Source: an uncultured Clostridia bacterium (GTDB lineage: Bacteria; Bacillota; Clostridia; Christensenellales; Borkfalkiaceae). Taken from it: 64,000 nt of DNA. The notes under the pieces were generated by a model. The model saw only the letters and a program-made list of their open reading frames with translations, was not told the origin of the DNA and searched no databases. Position 1 is the stretch's first letter. The number at the start of each line of letters is the position of its first letter. The stretch is from assembly GCA_947627955.1 (NCBI GenBank), contig CANQXZ010000002.1:48324-112323 (forward strand). The letters run 5' to 3'. Both the position numbers and the translations under genes were made by a program. Positions 17,176 to 24,913 of the stretch are shown piece after piece.

Positions 17176-19533
17176 TCACTTTATGAGAGCGGTCCTCATG
17201 GCGTTAAGCACGGCGAGGAGCATAACTCCCACGTCGGCGAGCACCGAGACTATGAGGGGGAAGGGCGAGAGCGCAAACCCGCAGGCTATCAGCGATGCTA
17301 TTATCACGTCGCACGCCATCAGCCCGAACTTGACCGCGAGGGAGCCCGCTATGTTCTGCACGACTATCCGCCTTGTGCCGCGGGCTATCCGCCTGCCCTT
17401 GGGAATGAGCGAAACGCTGTCGGTGACGAGCACCACGTCGCTCGCCTCTATCGCCGCGTCCGAGCCCACTTTTCCCATCGAGGCGGCGCAGTCCGCCACG
17501 GTCATGACGGGCGCGTCGTTTATGCCGTCGCCCACGTAGAGGAGCTTGCCGCGCTCTTTCAGCTTTTCCGCCTCCGCCACCTTCATGTCGGGCAGAAGCC
17601 CCGCAAAACAGCCGTCCATGCCCACGCTCTCAGCCACTTTCGCGGCGCGCGCGGGGGAATCGCCCGTCAGCATCGCGGCGTAGCCGACGCCGTCGGCTTT
17701 CAATTCCGCGACCGCCTCCTTTACGCCAGCCTTTATCACGTCGTCCACTTCTACCACGCCGAGATATTTTCCGCCGAGAGCGACGTACACCACCGTGGAA
17801 AGGCTTTGGGAGGGCGTGAACTCAACTCCCCCCTCGGATAGCAGTTTGGCGTTGCCGCAGAGGAGCTCCTTTCCGCCCACGCTGCACCTTACGCCCTTGC
17901 CCGCGATCTCCTCGGCGCCCTCTGCCTTAATGGGACTTTCCACGCCCGCAAAGGCTGCGGCTATGGGGTGCGACGAAAACTTTTCCGCCGCCGCGGCGTA
18001 TTTCAGCGCCTCTTCGGAGGAATAGGAAGCTATCTTAAAGGAGCCCTCGGTGACGGTGCCCGTCTTGTCGAACGCCGCCACGGTGCAGAGGGCGAGCTCG
18101 TCGAGACAGGTAGAGCCCTTGACGAGTATGCCCGACCTTGCGCACCTGCCGATGCCGCCGAAGTAGGAAAGGGGCACCGATATGACGAGCGCGCACGGGC
18201 AGGAAATGACGAGGAAGGTGAGCGCGTTGTATATCCAGCTGCGGTATACCTCCCATGTAAACGCGCCCGCGGCGGCGCATATGACGGTGGGAACGAGCCC
18301 CGCAACGAGCGCAGCTGCGGCGCACACGGCGGGCGTGTAGTACTTTGCGAACCTCGAGATGAACTTCTCGGGACGGGATTTTCTGGCGGAGGAGTTTTCG
18401 ACGAGGTCGAGTATCTTCGCCACTGCGGAATCGCGGTAGGCGCGTATGACTTCTGCCTTTATTACCCCCGTAAGGTTAATGCTGCCCGAGAGTATCTCGT
18501 CGCCCGCGGCAACGTCGCGGGGAACGGGCTCGCCGTTCAGGCTCTTTAAGTCGAGGGAGCTCTCCCCCTCGCATATCCGCGCGTCTGCGGGCACCTTTTC
18601 GCCCGCCTTTATCATGATGATATCTCCCACGGCGAGCTCTTCGGGGGAGACGGTGCGCCATGTGCCGCCGTCGAGCACTGTCGCCGTGTCGCTCTTTAAG
18701 TCCATGAGCTCCGTTATGGAGTTGCGCGAAGCCCCCACAGCCGCCGCCTGCAACAGCTCGCCGAGCTGATACAGCAGCATGACAGCCACGCCCTCGAAAA
18801 ATCCGTCGCCCGAAACTATTCCGAGCGCCACCGCGCCCGCCGAAGCTATGGTCATGAGGAAATTTTCGTCGAATATCCTGCCCTTTATCACATTTTTGAA
18901 GGTGTTCACGAGCACGGGGTGCCCCGCGAGCAGATAGGCGGCGGCATACAGACAGTACACCGCGATAAGCGCGGGCAGATTTTCCGCCGAGGCGAAGCCC
19001 GTCAAGTCCATGACGAGCGCGGGCACGAACAGCAAAACGGCGGCGATAAGGCATACCACGTCTTTAAGGCGCGACTTTATAAAGCTCTTCTTCTCCCGCC
19101 CGTCAGCTATCTTCACGTCCTCGAAATGGGTTATCGCATATATCGCCTTTTCGCGCGCTACGCCGTCGGCGGCGTTGAGGACTATCCGCATGTTCATGAA
19201 GTCCACCGCCGCCTGCACGCCCTCTATTTTGTTGAGCTCTTCCTCGAGCTCCCGCCCGCAGTTGGCGCAGCACAGTCCCGAGATCTTTATCTTTTCGCCG
19301 AAAACGCGGGAAGACGTGGACGGCGCGCCCTCCTCTTCCACTTTCACTTCCTCGAAGTGGTTGCAGGCGTAAATTATCTTTTCATACGCCCCGTCCGTGC
19401 AGTCGGCGAGCACCTTGCTCCCCATAAAGTCCACGGATACGGAAGATACGCCCTCTATCCTGCCGAGTTCCTCTTCGAGCTCGCGGGCGCAGTTCGCGCA
19501 GTCGAGCCCCGTTATCTTAATCGTCCTGTCCAT
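17176..19533 (-). CDS. P1B-type heavy-metal exporting ATPase (CadA/ZntA-like)
   Basis: 785 aa. Two N-terminal HMA domains each carry CxxC (GLDCANC at Cys12/15 and GLCCANC at about residue 88). Eight helices carry the CPC metal site (SCPCALV). The phosphorylation motif DKTGT, the nucleotide-site SSHPIA and the hinge GDGINDAP are intact; the actuator loop reads NGEP where TGES is usual. The CPC set and the SmtB-like partner point to Zn/Cd/Pb export rather than copper. The ATG at 19533 overlaps the sensor gene by 17 bp, so they share an mRNA and are coregulated. Confidence 0.92.
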   Translation of the reverse strand: MDRTIKITGLDCANCARELEEELGRIEGVSSVSVDFMGSKVLADCTDGAYEKIIYACNHFEEVKVEEEGAPSTSSRVFGEKIKISGLCCANCGRELEEELNKIEGVQAAVDFMNMRIVLNAADGVAREKAIYAITHFEDVKIADGREKKSFIKSRLKDVVCLIAAVLLFVPALVMDLTGFASAENLPALIAVYCLYAAAYLLAGHPVLVNTFKNVIKGRIFDENFLMTIASAGAVALGIVSGDGFFEGVAVMLLYQLGELLQAAAVGASRNSITELMDLKSDTATVLDGGTWRTVSPEELAVGDIIMIKAGEKVPADARICEGESSLDLKSLNGEPVPRDVAAGDEILSGSINLTGVIKAEVIRAYRDSAVAKILDLVENSSARKSRPEKFISRFAKYYTPAVCAAAALVAGLVPTVICAAAGAFTWEVYRSWIYNALTFLVISCPCALVISVPLSYFGGIGRCARSGILVKGSTCLDELALCTVAAFDKTGTVTEGSFKIASYSSEEALKYAAAAEKFSSHPIAAAFAGVESPIKAEGAEEIAGKGVRCSVGGKELLCGNAKLLSEGGVEFTPSQSLSTVVYVALGGKYLGVVEVDDVIKAGVKEAVAELKADGVGYAAMLTGDSPARAAKVAESVGMDGCFAGLLPDMKVAEAEKLKERGKLLYVGDGINDAPVMTVADCAASMGKVGSDAAIEASDVVLVTDSVSLIPKGRRIARGTRRIVVQNIAGSLAVKFGLMACDVIIASLIACGFALSPFPLIVSVLADVGVMLLAVLNAMRTALIK

Positions 19534-19873
19534 CGCAGCCCAAATGCTCCTTTGCAAGCTCTATCATTGCCATTACATGCCAATCGGAGACGGAATAAAG
19601 CACCTTTTTGCCGTCCCGCCTGCTCTTGACTATCCTGTTGTCCTTTAATGTCTTGAGCTGGTGGGACACGGCGCTCTGGTTGCCGCCCGCAACGCGCGCT
19701 ATGTGCTCCACGCACAGCTCCCCGTCCGAAAGGGCGAGCAAAATTTTTAGCCGCGAGGGCTCGCTTATCGCCTTGAACCGCTCCCCCATCTCGGCTATAT
19801 TCTCATCCGAAGGCATTTTCGCGAGCGCCCTTTTCAGCCGCTCTTCGTGCAGTTCCTCTTCGTCGCACGCCAT
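19517..19873 (-). CDS. ArsR/SmtB-family metal-sensing repressor
   Basis: 118 aa winged-helix repressor. The recognition helix is GNQSAVSHQLKTLKD. The C-terminal helix carries D-x-H and, 11 residues after that His, a second His, then Cys at the fourth position (DWH...EHLGC). This is the spacing of the alpha5 zinc site of SmtB/CzrA, with Cys where Glu or His is usual. ELCVEHIA keeps only one cysteine of the CadC alpha3 site. Zinc or cadmium is the likely signal. It should release the operator at 19899-19918 and allow expression of itself and the ATPase. Ribosome site AGAGGTGA. Confidence 0.93.
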   Translation of the reverse strand: MACDEEELHEERLKRALAKMPSDENIAEMGERFKAISEPSRLKILLALSDGELCVEHIARVAGGNQSAVSHQLKTLKDNRIVKSRRDGKKVLYSVSDWHVMAMIELAKEHLGCDGQDD

Positions 19874-19898
19874 AAAGTCACCTCTTGCAGTGTTTTTT

Positions 19899-19918
19899 AT
19901 ATGAATATGTATTCATAT
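19899..19918. promoter_or_regulatory. ArsR/SmtB operator
   Basis: ATATGAAT-4-ATTCATAT, an exact 8-bp inverted repeat lying between the -10 box and the sensor ATG (about +3 to +22). It resembles the 12-2-12 ArsR/SmtB consensus with a TGAA/TTCA core. Confidence 0.82.
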
Positions 19919-19927
19919 GATAATAAA

Positions 19928-19956
19928 ATAATAATACCCCGTACGCCGTTTGTCAA
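19928..19956 (-). promoter_or_regulatory. sigma-A promoter of the sensor-ATPase operon
   Basis: TTGACA (19956-19951), 17-nt spacer, TATTAT (19933-19928). The -35 box forms the loop of the hairpin at 19937-19966. Confidence 0.85.
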
Positions 19957-19966
19957 GCGTACGGGG
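19937..19966. terminator. hairpin terminator behind the exporter gene
   Basis: CCCCGTACGC and its complement form a 10-bp stem with a 10-nt loop. On the plus strand it is followed by CTGAATTTTTGATTTTTTT; on the minus strand it ends the upstream exporter gene while its loop supplies the next -35 box. Confidence 0.6.
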
Positions 19967-19989
19967 CTGAATTTTTGATTTTTTTCGGG

Positions 19990-20865
19990 TCAGAGTTTCA
20001 AAAGCGGGGCGAACAGGTCGACTATAAGTCCCGCGGCGCAGGCTATTGCATAAGTTGCGGCGAGCAAAGCGAGCGTTTTGGGGAGCTTTTTGGCGTTTTT
20101 GAGGAGGATGACAAAGCCCATTCCCGCGTTGACGGAGAGCCCGGCGACCATCGCGCCGAAGGTTATAACGCCGCCCAAGTACGCCTTTGTTATTATCACG
20201 CTCGAAGCGCAGCTCGGAATGAGCCCCACCGCCGCGGCGATAAAGGGCTGGGCGTATCTGCCCACGGCAAGGGCGGCGGCTATCCGATCTTCCCCGACGA
20301 AGAATATGAGCGTTCCGAAGAGGAAGGTTATCAAAAACAGGTACAGCGCGATCTTCAAGGCGTGGAAAAGGGGCACGAGCAGATATATGTCCACGGCGGT
20401 CTTTTCCCCCCTGCCGTGCGCGCATTCGTAGCCCTCCATGCCCCCCTCGGGCAGCGTTTCGGCGAGCTTTTCGCGGCGCAGAACAGCGTTTGCGGCGTAT
20501 CCCACGGCGACAGCCAGCACGAATTTTATCAGCAAAAGGGGCAGCAGCGCGTACAGCGCGCCCACGGAAAAGTCGGCGGCGAGCACTATCACCGCCTCGT
20601 CCGAGGTGGCGATAAACACCGCGAGCACCGTCCCCGTGCGGATATAGCCCTTGTCGTACAGCTTCGCCGCCATGACGGAAAATCCGCAAAGCGGGATGAT
20701 CCCCGCCGCGGAGCCGATAAGCGGGGCTAACCCGCCCCGTAAAATTTTTCCGTTCCCCGCAAAGGACGTCTTGTGTTCGAGCACCTCGATAAGGAGATAT
20801 ATCACGAACAGGAAGGGCAAAACCTTCAATGTGTCCAGAAGGGAATCGAGCAATACTTCTGCCAT
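19990..20865 (-). CDS. putative heavy-metal exporter, ArsP_2 (10-TM) type
   Basis: 291 aa, hydrophobic throughout except a central loop rich in Glu/His/Arg (about 135-165) that splits two similar halves. Both halves have a Gly/Pro/Cys-Ser core (GIIPLCGFSVMAAKLYDKG and GLIPSCASSVIITKAYLGG), the internal repeat typical of the family called 'putative manganese transporter' or arsenic efflux. Substrate is unknown. It lies directly upstream of the ArsR sensor in the same orientation but behind its own terminator hairpin, so it may be separately controlled. The start at 20865 is an ATG. Confidence 0.78.
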   Translation of the reverse strand: MAEVLLDSLLDTLKVLPFLFVIYLLIEVLEHKTSFAGNGKILRGGLAPLIGSAAGIIPLCGFSVMAAKLYDKGYIRTGTVLAVFIATSDEAVIVLAADFSVGALYALLPLLLIKFVLAVAVGYAANAVLRREKLAETLPEGGMEGYECAHGRGEKTAVDIYLLVPLFHALKIALYLFLITFLFGTLIFFVGEDRIAAALAVGRYAQPFIAAAVGLIPSCASSVIITKAYLGGVITFGAMVAGLSVNAGMGFVILLKNAKKLPKTLALLAATYAIACAAGLIVDLFAPLLKL

Positions 20866-20871
20866 ACTTTA

Positions 20872-20893
20872 AAACCCCGTACGCGCGGGGTTT
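20872..20893 (-). terminator. terminator of the MalK-like ATPase gene
   Basis: AAACCCCG-6-CGGGGTTT, followed on the minus strand by TTTTAAAG. Short U-tract. Confidence 0.6.
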
Positions 20894-20903
20894 GCAAATG
20901 CCG

Positions 20904-22124
20904 TTATTTACGCTTTTTTTCCGCGGTCTTTTTGGGCGCGAGCCGCTTGAAGAGCGCCTCTTCCTCGGGATAGGGCAGCGGCTTTATGTCCGCGTCGGCA
21001 TGCCCCGTATTTACGTAGCCCGCGTCCCTTTCAAGGAGCGTCAGGCGGGTCTCGGCGTCGAAGATATACAGGCGGCTCCCGTTCACCGAAAGGCGAACGG
21101 TCTGCCCCTTTTCGTAGCTCTTGGAGACGGCGCCGATAAGCGCTCCGCAGGGAGTTTCGAACTCGGCGTAGACTACGCCGTCCGCCTCCTCCGATTTGGA
21201 GAACTTGCCTTCGAGTTCGCCCTCTCCGCCGTCGGTGAGGTCCTCGGGGCGCACGCCGGCTATAACCTTTTTGCCGCTCTCGGCATATTCGGAGGCAAGG
21301 GTGAACCTCGCCGCCGTCTCCGCGGAAAGAGCGAGTTTTCCGCCCGCGAATTCGAGGGCGTATCCCTCCCCGTCCTTTACGACGGAGGCGTCCTTTATGA
21401 AGTTTATCGTGGGCGAGCCTATGAAGAACGCCACATACGTGTTGGCGGGGTAGTCGTAGAGATTGGCGGGGGCGTCTATCTGCTGCACCATGCCCTTTTT
21501 CATGACGACGATGCGGGTGCCTATCGTGAGCGCCTCGGAGAGGTTCTTTGTGGCGTAGACGAAAGTGCCCTGCATCCTCGCCTGCAAGTTGACTATGACG
21601 TTGAGCATGTCGCGGCGCAGATTTTCGTCTATGCCCGCGAGGGGCTCGTCAAAAAGATACAGCTTGGGTTCCCTCACCAACGCCCTGCCTATCGCCACGC
21701 GCTGGCGGGCGGCGGCGGAGAGCACCTTGGGCTTCCTGTACAGAAATTCGGTCAGCCCCAATATGTTGGCGGCGGACTTGACGCGCTGCTCTATGAGTTG
21801 CTGGGGCGCCTTCCTGAGCCTCAGCCCGAACGCCATATTGTCAAACACGTTCAGCGTGGGATAGAGCGTATCGCTCCTGAACACCATCGCTATATCCCTG
21901 TTTTTGGGCTCGACGTCCGCCATATCCTTGCCGTCGATGTACACCGACCCCGAAGTGGGCTCTTCGAGCCCCGCTATCACCTTTAAAAGGCTGGTCTTGC
22001 CGCACTTTTCGCCGCCGACTATGACGACGAATTCCCTGTCCGCGGCTTCGAGCGACACGTTGTAGAGCGAGGTTTCCCCCGAGGGATATATCTTGCCTAT
22101 CCCCTCCAATTTCAGACTTGACAT
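20904..22124 (-). CDS. MalK/UgpC-like ABC ATPase with degenerate catalytic motifs
   Basis: 406 aa: nucleotide-binding domain (1-235) plus a C-terminal OB/TOBE domain as in sugar importers. It aligns along its length with MalK, but key positions differ: Q-loop Gln is Arg83 (VFRS), signature LSGGQ is LSAAA (135-139), and the switch His is Lys193 (YATKN). Walker A (GGEKCGKT, 37-44) and Walker B (LYLFDEP, Glu160) are kept. ATP binding seems possible, but normal hydrolysis doubtful. No permease or binding protein gene is near. The ATG at 22124 has AAAGGTGA 6 nt upstream and lies behind a good promoter. It could be a regulatory subunit or a paralogue losing function. Confidence 0.82.
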   Translation of the reverse strand: MSSLKLEGIGKIYPSGETSLYNVSLEAADREFVVIVGGEKCGKTSLLKVIAGLEEPTSGSVYIDGKDMADVEPKNRDIAMVFRSDTLYPTLNVFDNMAFGLRLRKAPQQLIEQRVKSAANILGLTEFLYRKPKVLSAAARQRVAIGRALVREPKLYLFDEPLAGIDENLRRDMLNVIVNLQARMQGTFVYATKNLSEALTIGTRIVVMKKGMVQQIDAPANLYDYPANTYVAFFIGSPTINFIKDASVVKDGEGYALEFAGGKLALSAETAARFTLASEYAESGKKVIAGVRPEDLTDGGEGELEGKFSKSEEADGVVYAEFETPCGALIGAVSKSYEKGQTVRLSVNGSRLYIFDAETRLTLLERDAGYVNTGHADADIKPLPYPEEEALFKRLAPKKTAEKKRK

Positions 22125-22168
22125 TTTTTCACCTTTATCTTTGCGCGCGTATGCGTACTTCGCATATA

Positions 22169-22197
22169 ATAATAACACAGCGCGGGGCGTTTTTCAA
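22169..22197 (-). promoter_or_regulatory. sigma-A promoter of the MalK-like ATPase
   Basis: TTGAAA (22197-22192), 17-nt spacer, TATTAT (22174-22169). Confidence 0.83.
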
Positions 22198-22279
22198 AGT
22201 GCTTTAAAAGCAATTTTGAAATTTTTTTGAAAAATGCGCGTTGTCGCCCGCCTCCGCGCCGCAATATTTGCCGAAACTG

Positions 22280-22308
22280 TTGAAATCCGCCGCAAAAAGT
22301 GCTATCAT
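22280..22308 (+). promoter_or_regulatory. sigma-A promoter of queH (leaderless start predicted)
   Basis: TTGAAA (22280-22285), 17-nt spacer, TATCAT (22303-22308). Seven nucleotides downstream is the A of the queH ATG. Confidence 0.78.
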
Positions 22309-22314
22309 ATCCAC

Positions 22315-22908
22315 ATGAACGCGGTCAACTACGACAAACTCATGCAAAAGGAGCTGGAAGAGGGCAGGGGCAAAACTCTGCTCTTGCACTGCTGCTGCGC
22401 GCCCTGCTCCTCCGCCTGCCTGAACCGTCTGAAAGACAGCCTTAAAGTGACCGTCCTCTTCTACAATCCCAACATAGAGGACGGGGAATACGAAAGGCGC
22501 AAAGCCGAGCTCTGCCGCCTCATTTCCGAGACGGGCTGGGCGGATATTCTGGACTGCGACCACGAAAAGGAGAAGTTTTACGCCGCGGTCAAGGGGCTCG
22601 AGCACCTCCCCGAAGGCGGGGCGAGGTGCGCGGAATGCTTTAAGCTGCGCCTTACAAAGACGGCGCGGGAAGCCGACCGCGGGAACTTCGACTACTTTGC
22701 CACCACCCTCACGGTCAGCCCCCTCAAAGACGCCGCGCTGATAAACGCCGTGGGCGAGAGCGTGCAGGGCAGGGCGAAATGGCTGCACTCCGACTTCAAA
22801 AAGCGGGACGGCTATCTCGAGAGCTGCGAGCTCTCTAAACGGTTCGGGCTGTACCGCCAGAACTACTGCGGCTGTATTTTTTCCCAAAGAGAGGCAAAAA
22901 ACAGTTGA
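22315..22908 (+). CDS. queH: epoxyqueuosine reductase QueH
   Basis: 197 aa. QueH carries out the last step of queuosine synthesis in tRNA, reducing epoxyqueuosine to Q; it is the cobalamin-independent counterpart of QueG. Signature cysteines are present: HCCCAPCSSACL near the N-terminus, ARCAECFKLRL in the middle, and NYCGC near the end, the set that binds the Fe-S cluster and an extra iron. The ATG at 22315 has no ribosome site and coincides with the predicted transcription start, so the mRNA is probably leaderless; the in-frame ATG at 22234 would lie upstream of the promoter. No other queuosine genes are in the window. Confidence 0.93.
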   Translation: MNAVNYDKLMQKELEEGRGKTLLLHCCCAPCSSACLNRLKDSLKVTVLFYNPNIEDGEYERRKAELCRLISETGWADILDCDHEKEKFYAAVKGLEHLPEGGARCAECFKLRLTKTAREADRGNFDYFATTLTVSPLKDAALINAVGESVQGRAKWLHSDFKKRDGYLESCELSKRFGLYRQNYCGCIFSQREAKNS

Positions 22909-22933
22909 AATCGTCCGCAGGTTGTGTTACAAT
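22905..22933 (+). promoter_or_regulatory. sigma-A promoter of the carbamoyltransferase-like gene
   Basis: TTGAAA (22905-22910) overlapping the queH stop codon, 17-nt spacer, TACAAT (22928-22933). Start near 22940. Confidence 0.83.
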
Positions 22934-22963
22934 AAAGACCAGCAGTTCCCAACGGAGCAAAAG

Positions 22964-23902
22964 ATGGATATAAACAGATATAAACCCTCTTACGGGATAG
23001 AGTGCAAACACCTCGTCAAGCTCACCGACTACACGACGGAGGAGATCTTCGAGATCCTCTACGCCACAAAGGCGATGAAGTCGAAATTCATAGCCCACGA
23101 GGACACGCGCATACTCTCGGGCGTGACTATCGCCCTCCTCTTCGGAGACACGTCGTTGCGCACCCGTTCCGCACTCGAAATAGGCGTCCGCCAGCTCGGC
23201 GCGGTGTGCGTCAACCTCCCTTACAGCGAGCACGACATGCGCGCGGGGGAGAACATAAAGGACATAGTCAACGTCATAAGCCGCTACGGCGTGGGCGCGC
23301 TCGTCACCCGCGGGATAAGCGTTAAGGAGCTCGACAACTTCTGCGCCGTCTCCTCGATACCCATCATAAACTCCACAAACGAGAGCAGCATGCCCATACA
23401 GACCATCTGCGACCTGTTCACGATATGGGAACAGCGCGGCAGGCTCGAAGGGCTGAAAATAGCCTATGTGGGCAAGGGCGCGGCAAATGCGCAGTCCCTT
23501 ATCATGGGCTGCATAAAGTGCGGAATGGAAGTCGCCCTCGCCACCCCGAACGAGTTTTCCGTGAGCAGAAAGATGCTCGACAACGTTCGGCAGTTCGGGC
23601 ACATAACCGTGACGGATAACCCCGTGGAAGCCGTAAGGGGCGCGGATATCGTGTATACGGACAGCTACAACTATCACACCGCCATAGGCGAACGCGAGCG
23701 GGAGATATTAAAGCCCTACTGCGTAAACCCCGCCCTGATGTCCTTCGCAAGCCCCACAGCCAAGTTCATGCACTCCCTCCCCGCGAGCCGCGGAGTGGAA
23801 GTCACCGCCGAGGTCATCGACGGCAAGAACAGCCTTGTGCTCGTTCAGGGCGAAAATAAATTGCATGCCATAAAGGCGATTTTGGCAATGCTCGTAAAAT
23901 AG
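22964..23902 (+). CDS. ornithine/aspartate carbamoyltransferase-family protein with altered motifs
   Basis: 312 aa, normal length and collinear with ornithine carbamoyltransferase. However, the carbamoyl-phosphate motif STRTR reads TSLRTR (63-68), HPxQ reads MPIQ (143-146, His lost), the ornithine SMG loop is replaced (near 236-242, NYHTAIGE), and HCLP reads HSLP (270-273, Cys lost). Phosphate-binding arginines remain. The enzyme probably acts on another amine or has changed chemistry. GGAG lies 7 nt before the ATG at 22964, and the promoter start near 22940 excludes an upstream in-frame ATG. No arg genes are nearby. Other paralogues of this family act on N-acetylornithine, putrescine or oxamate precursors; none is singled out here. 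Confidence 0.75.
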   Translation: MDINRYKPSYGIECKHLVKLTDYTTEEIFEILYATKAMKSKFIAHEDTRILSGVTIALLFGDTSLRTRSALEIGVRQLGAVCVNLPYSEHDMRAGENIKDIVNVISRYGVGALVTRGISVKELDNFCAVSSIPIINSTNESSMPIQTICDLFTIWEQRGRLEGLKIAYVGKGAANAQSLIMGCIKCGMEVALATPNEFSVSRKMLDNVRQFGHITVTDNPVEAVRGADIVYTDSYNYHTAIGEREREILKPYCVNPALMSFASPTAKFMHSLPASRGVEVTAEVIDGKNSLVLVQGENKLHAIKAILAMLVK

Positions 23903-23924
23903 CTTACACTTTTATGCACATTTT

Positions 23925-23963
23925 GAGAGCGGCGCGTCGGATTTATTCCGGCGCGCCGTTCTC
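23925..23963. terminator. 17-bp hairpin between convergent genes
   Basis: Arms 23925-23941 and 23947-23963 pair fully (two G-U on the plus strand) around TTTAT. It includes the stop codon of the minus-strand gene. Weak U-tract. Confidence 0.5.
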
Positions 23964-24696
23964 ATGTCCTCTTTTTCTCCCATGCGACCGTCTTTTGCTC
24001 GAACAGCCGCGTGTGCCGCACATCCATAAAGTTGGCTGCCGCAAGACAGGCGAGTTTCAGCTTCGGGCTGTCCGCGTCGCAGGCGAGAAAATATTTCCCG
24101 TTGACCTCCTTCAACACCCCGCGCACATAGCGCGGAAGATATTCTATTCCCTTTATGTACCTGTCCACGCAGCCGCCCGGCTTCAACCTCTTCCCCCTGA
24201 CCGCCACGAGAAAGCGGCATATCTTGCCGTAGTTCAGGGCGCGCGCGTGCCTGTCGGCAAAGGCGGGCGCGCCGTCCCCCGGGGCTTCCTCCGCTTCGGT
24301 GTACATTATTTCGGAGAAAAGCGGAAACAGCTCCATTATGTATTCCCCGAAGCCATACTTATAGGAAGTCAGCCCGCCGCAGAACTTCGCCGTCCGCCCC
24401 TTAGGCGCGGAGGCGAACACGAGCTCCATGCGGAACATAAAGCACTCCTTCATGAACTCTTCCCTGCTCTTTTGGGCAATCTTCCCGTCGGAAGCTATCG
24501 CCGTGCCCGATATGCAGTCTTTAAAACGGTAGGGCTCAAACTCTCCGAGCGCGAGCTCTTCCACATATCTGTCGAACGGGACTTCCTCCCCCGCCGCCGT
24601 CTCCCCGAACGCCGCGTTTTCGAGCGCGTAGCAGTTCATGAGAAAATTTACCTTGAAAACGTTTTCCGCAAGTCTTTTCCTTTCACTTATTTCCAT
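23962..24696 (-). CDS. uncharacterised protein
   Basis: 244 aa, no family recognised. Soluble, rich in Lys, Glu and aromatic residues, with scattered cysteines (about 22, 63, 91, 112, 175, 220) that do not form an obvious metal motif. There is no signal peptide or membrane helix. It has its own promoter and a good ribosome site (AAGGGAAG, 6 nt). The stop lies in the shared hairpin with the carbamoyltransferase-like gene. Conserved-looking blocks are KYGFGEYIMELFPLF and YIKGIEYLPRYVRGVL. Confidence 0.75.
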   Translation of the reverse strand: MEISERKRLAENVFKVNFLMNCYALENAAFGETAAGEEVPFDRYVEELALGEFEPYRFKDCISGTAIASDGKIAQKSREEFMKECFMFRMELVFASAPKGRTAKFCGGLTSYKYGFGEYIMELFPLFSEIMYTEAEEAPGDGAPAFADRHARALNYGKICRFLVAVRGKRLKPGGCVDRYIKGIEYLPRYVRGVLKEVNGKYFLACDADSPKLKLACLAAANFMDVRHTRLFEQKTVAWEKKRT

Positions 24697-24726
24697 TTGT
24701 ACTTCCCTTTTTGTTTGGTTGTTATA

Positions 24727-24754
24727 ATTATAGCATTTCAGTGAAATAAGTCAA
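24727..24754 (-). promoter_or_regulatory. sigma-A promoter of the uncharacterised gene
   Basis: TTGACT (24754-24749), 16-nt spacer, TATAAT (24732-24727). Confidence 0.82.
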
Positions 24755-24855
24755 CTCTATAAAAATGCGCAAAATGTCGGGTTTTGTCGGATATAGCAAT
24801 CATTCAGAATTTAATATAACAAGTAAATAGAATTACCGCAAAGTTTGGCAAAACT

Positions 24856-24891
24856 TATAATAAAACAGAATGTTATATTCATTGCATTCTG
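24856..24891 (+). promoter_or_regulatory. promoter/operator region of the XRE pair
   Basis: TATAAT at 24856-24861 (poor -35 TTACCG, 18-nt spacing) is followed by an inverted repeat CAGAATG-12-CATTCTG (24866-24891). The repeat would cover the transcription start, a natural place for autorepression by the two HTH proteins it precedes. Confidence 0.45.
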
Positions 24892-24913
24892 CATTATAAA
24901 GGGGTGAACGGCT

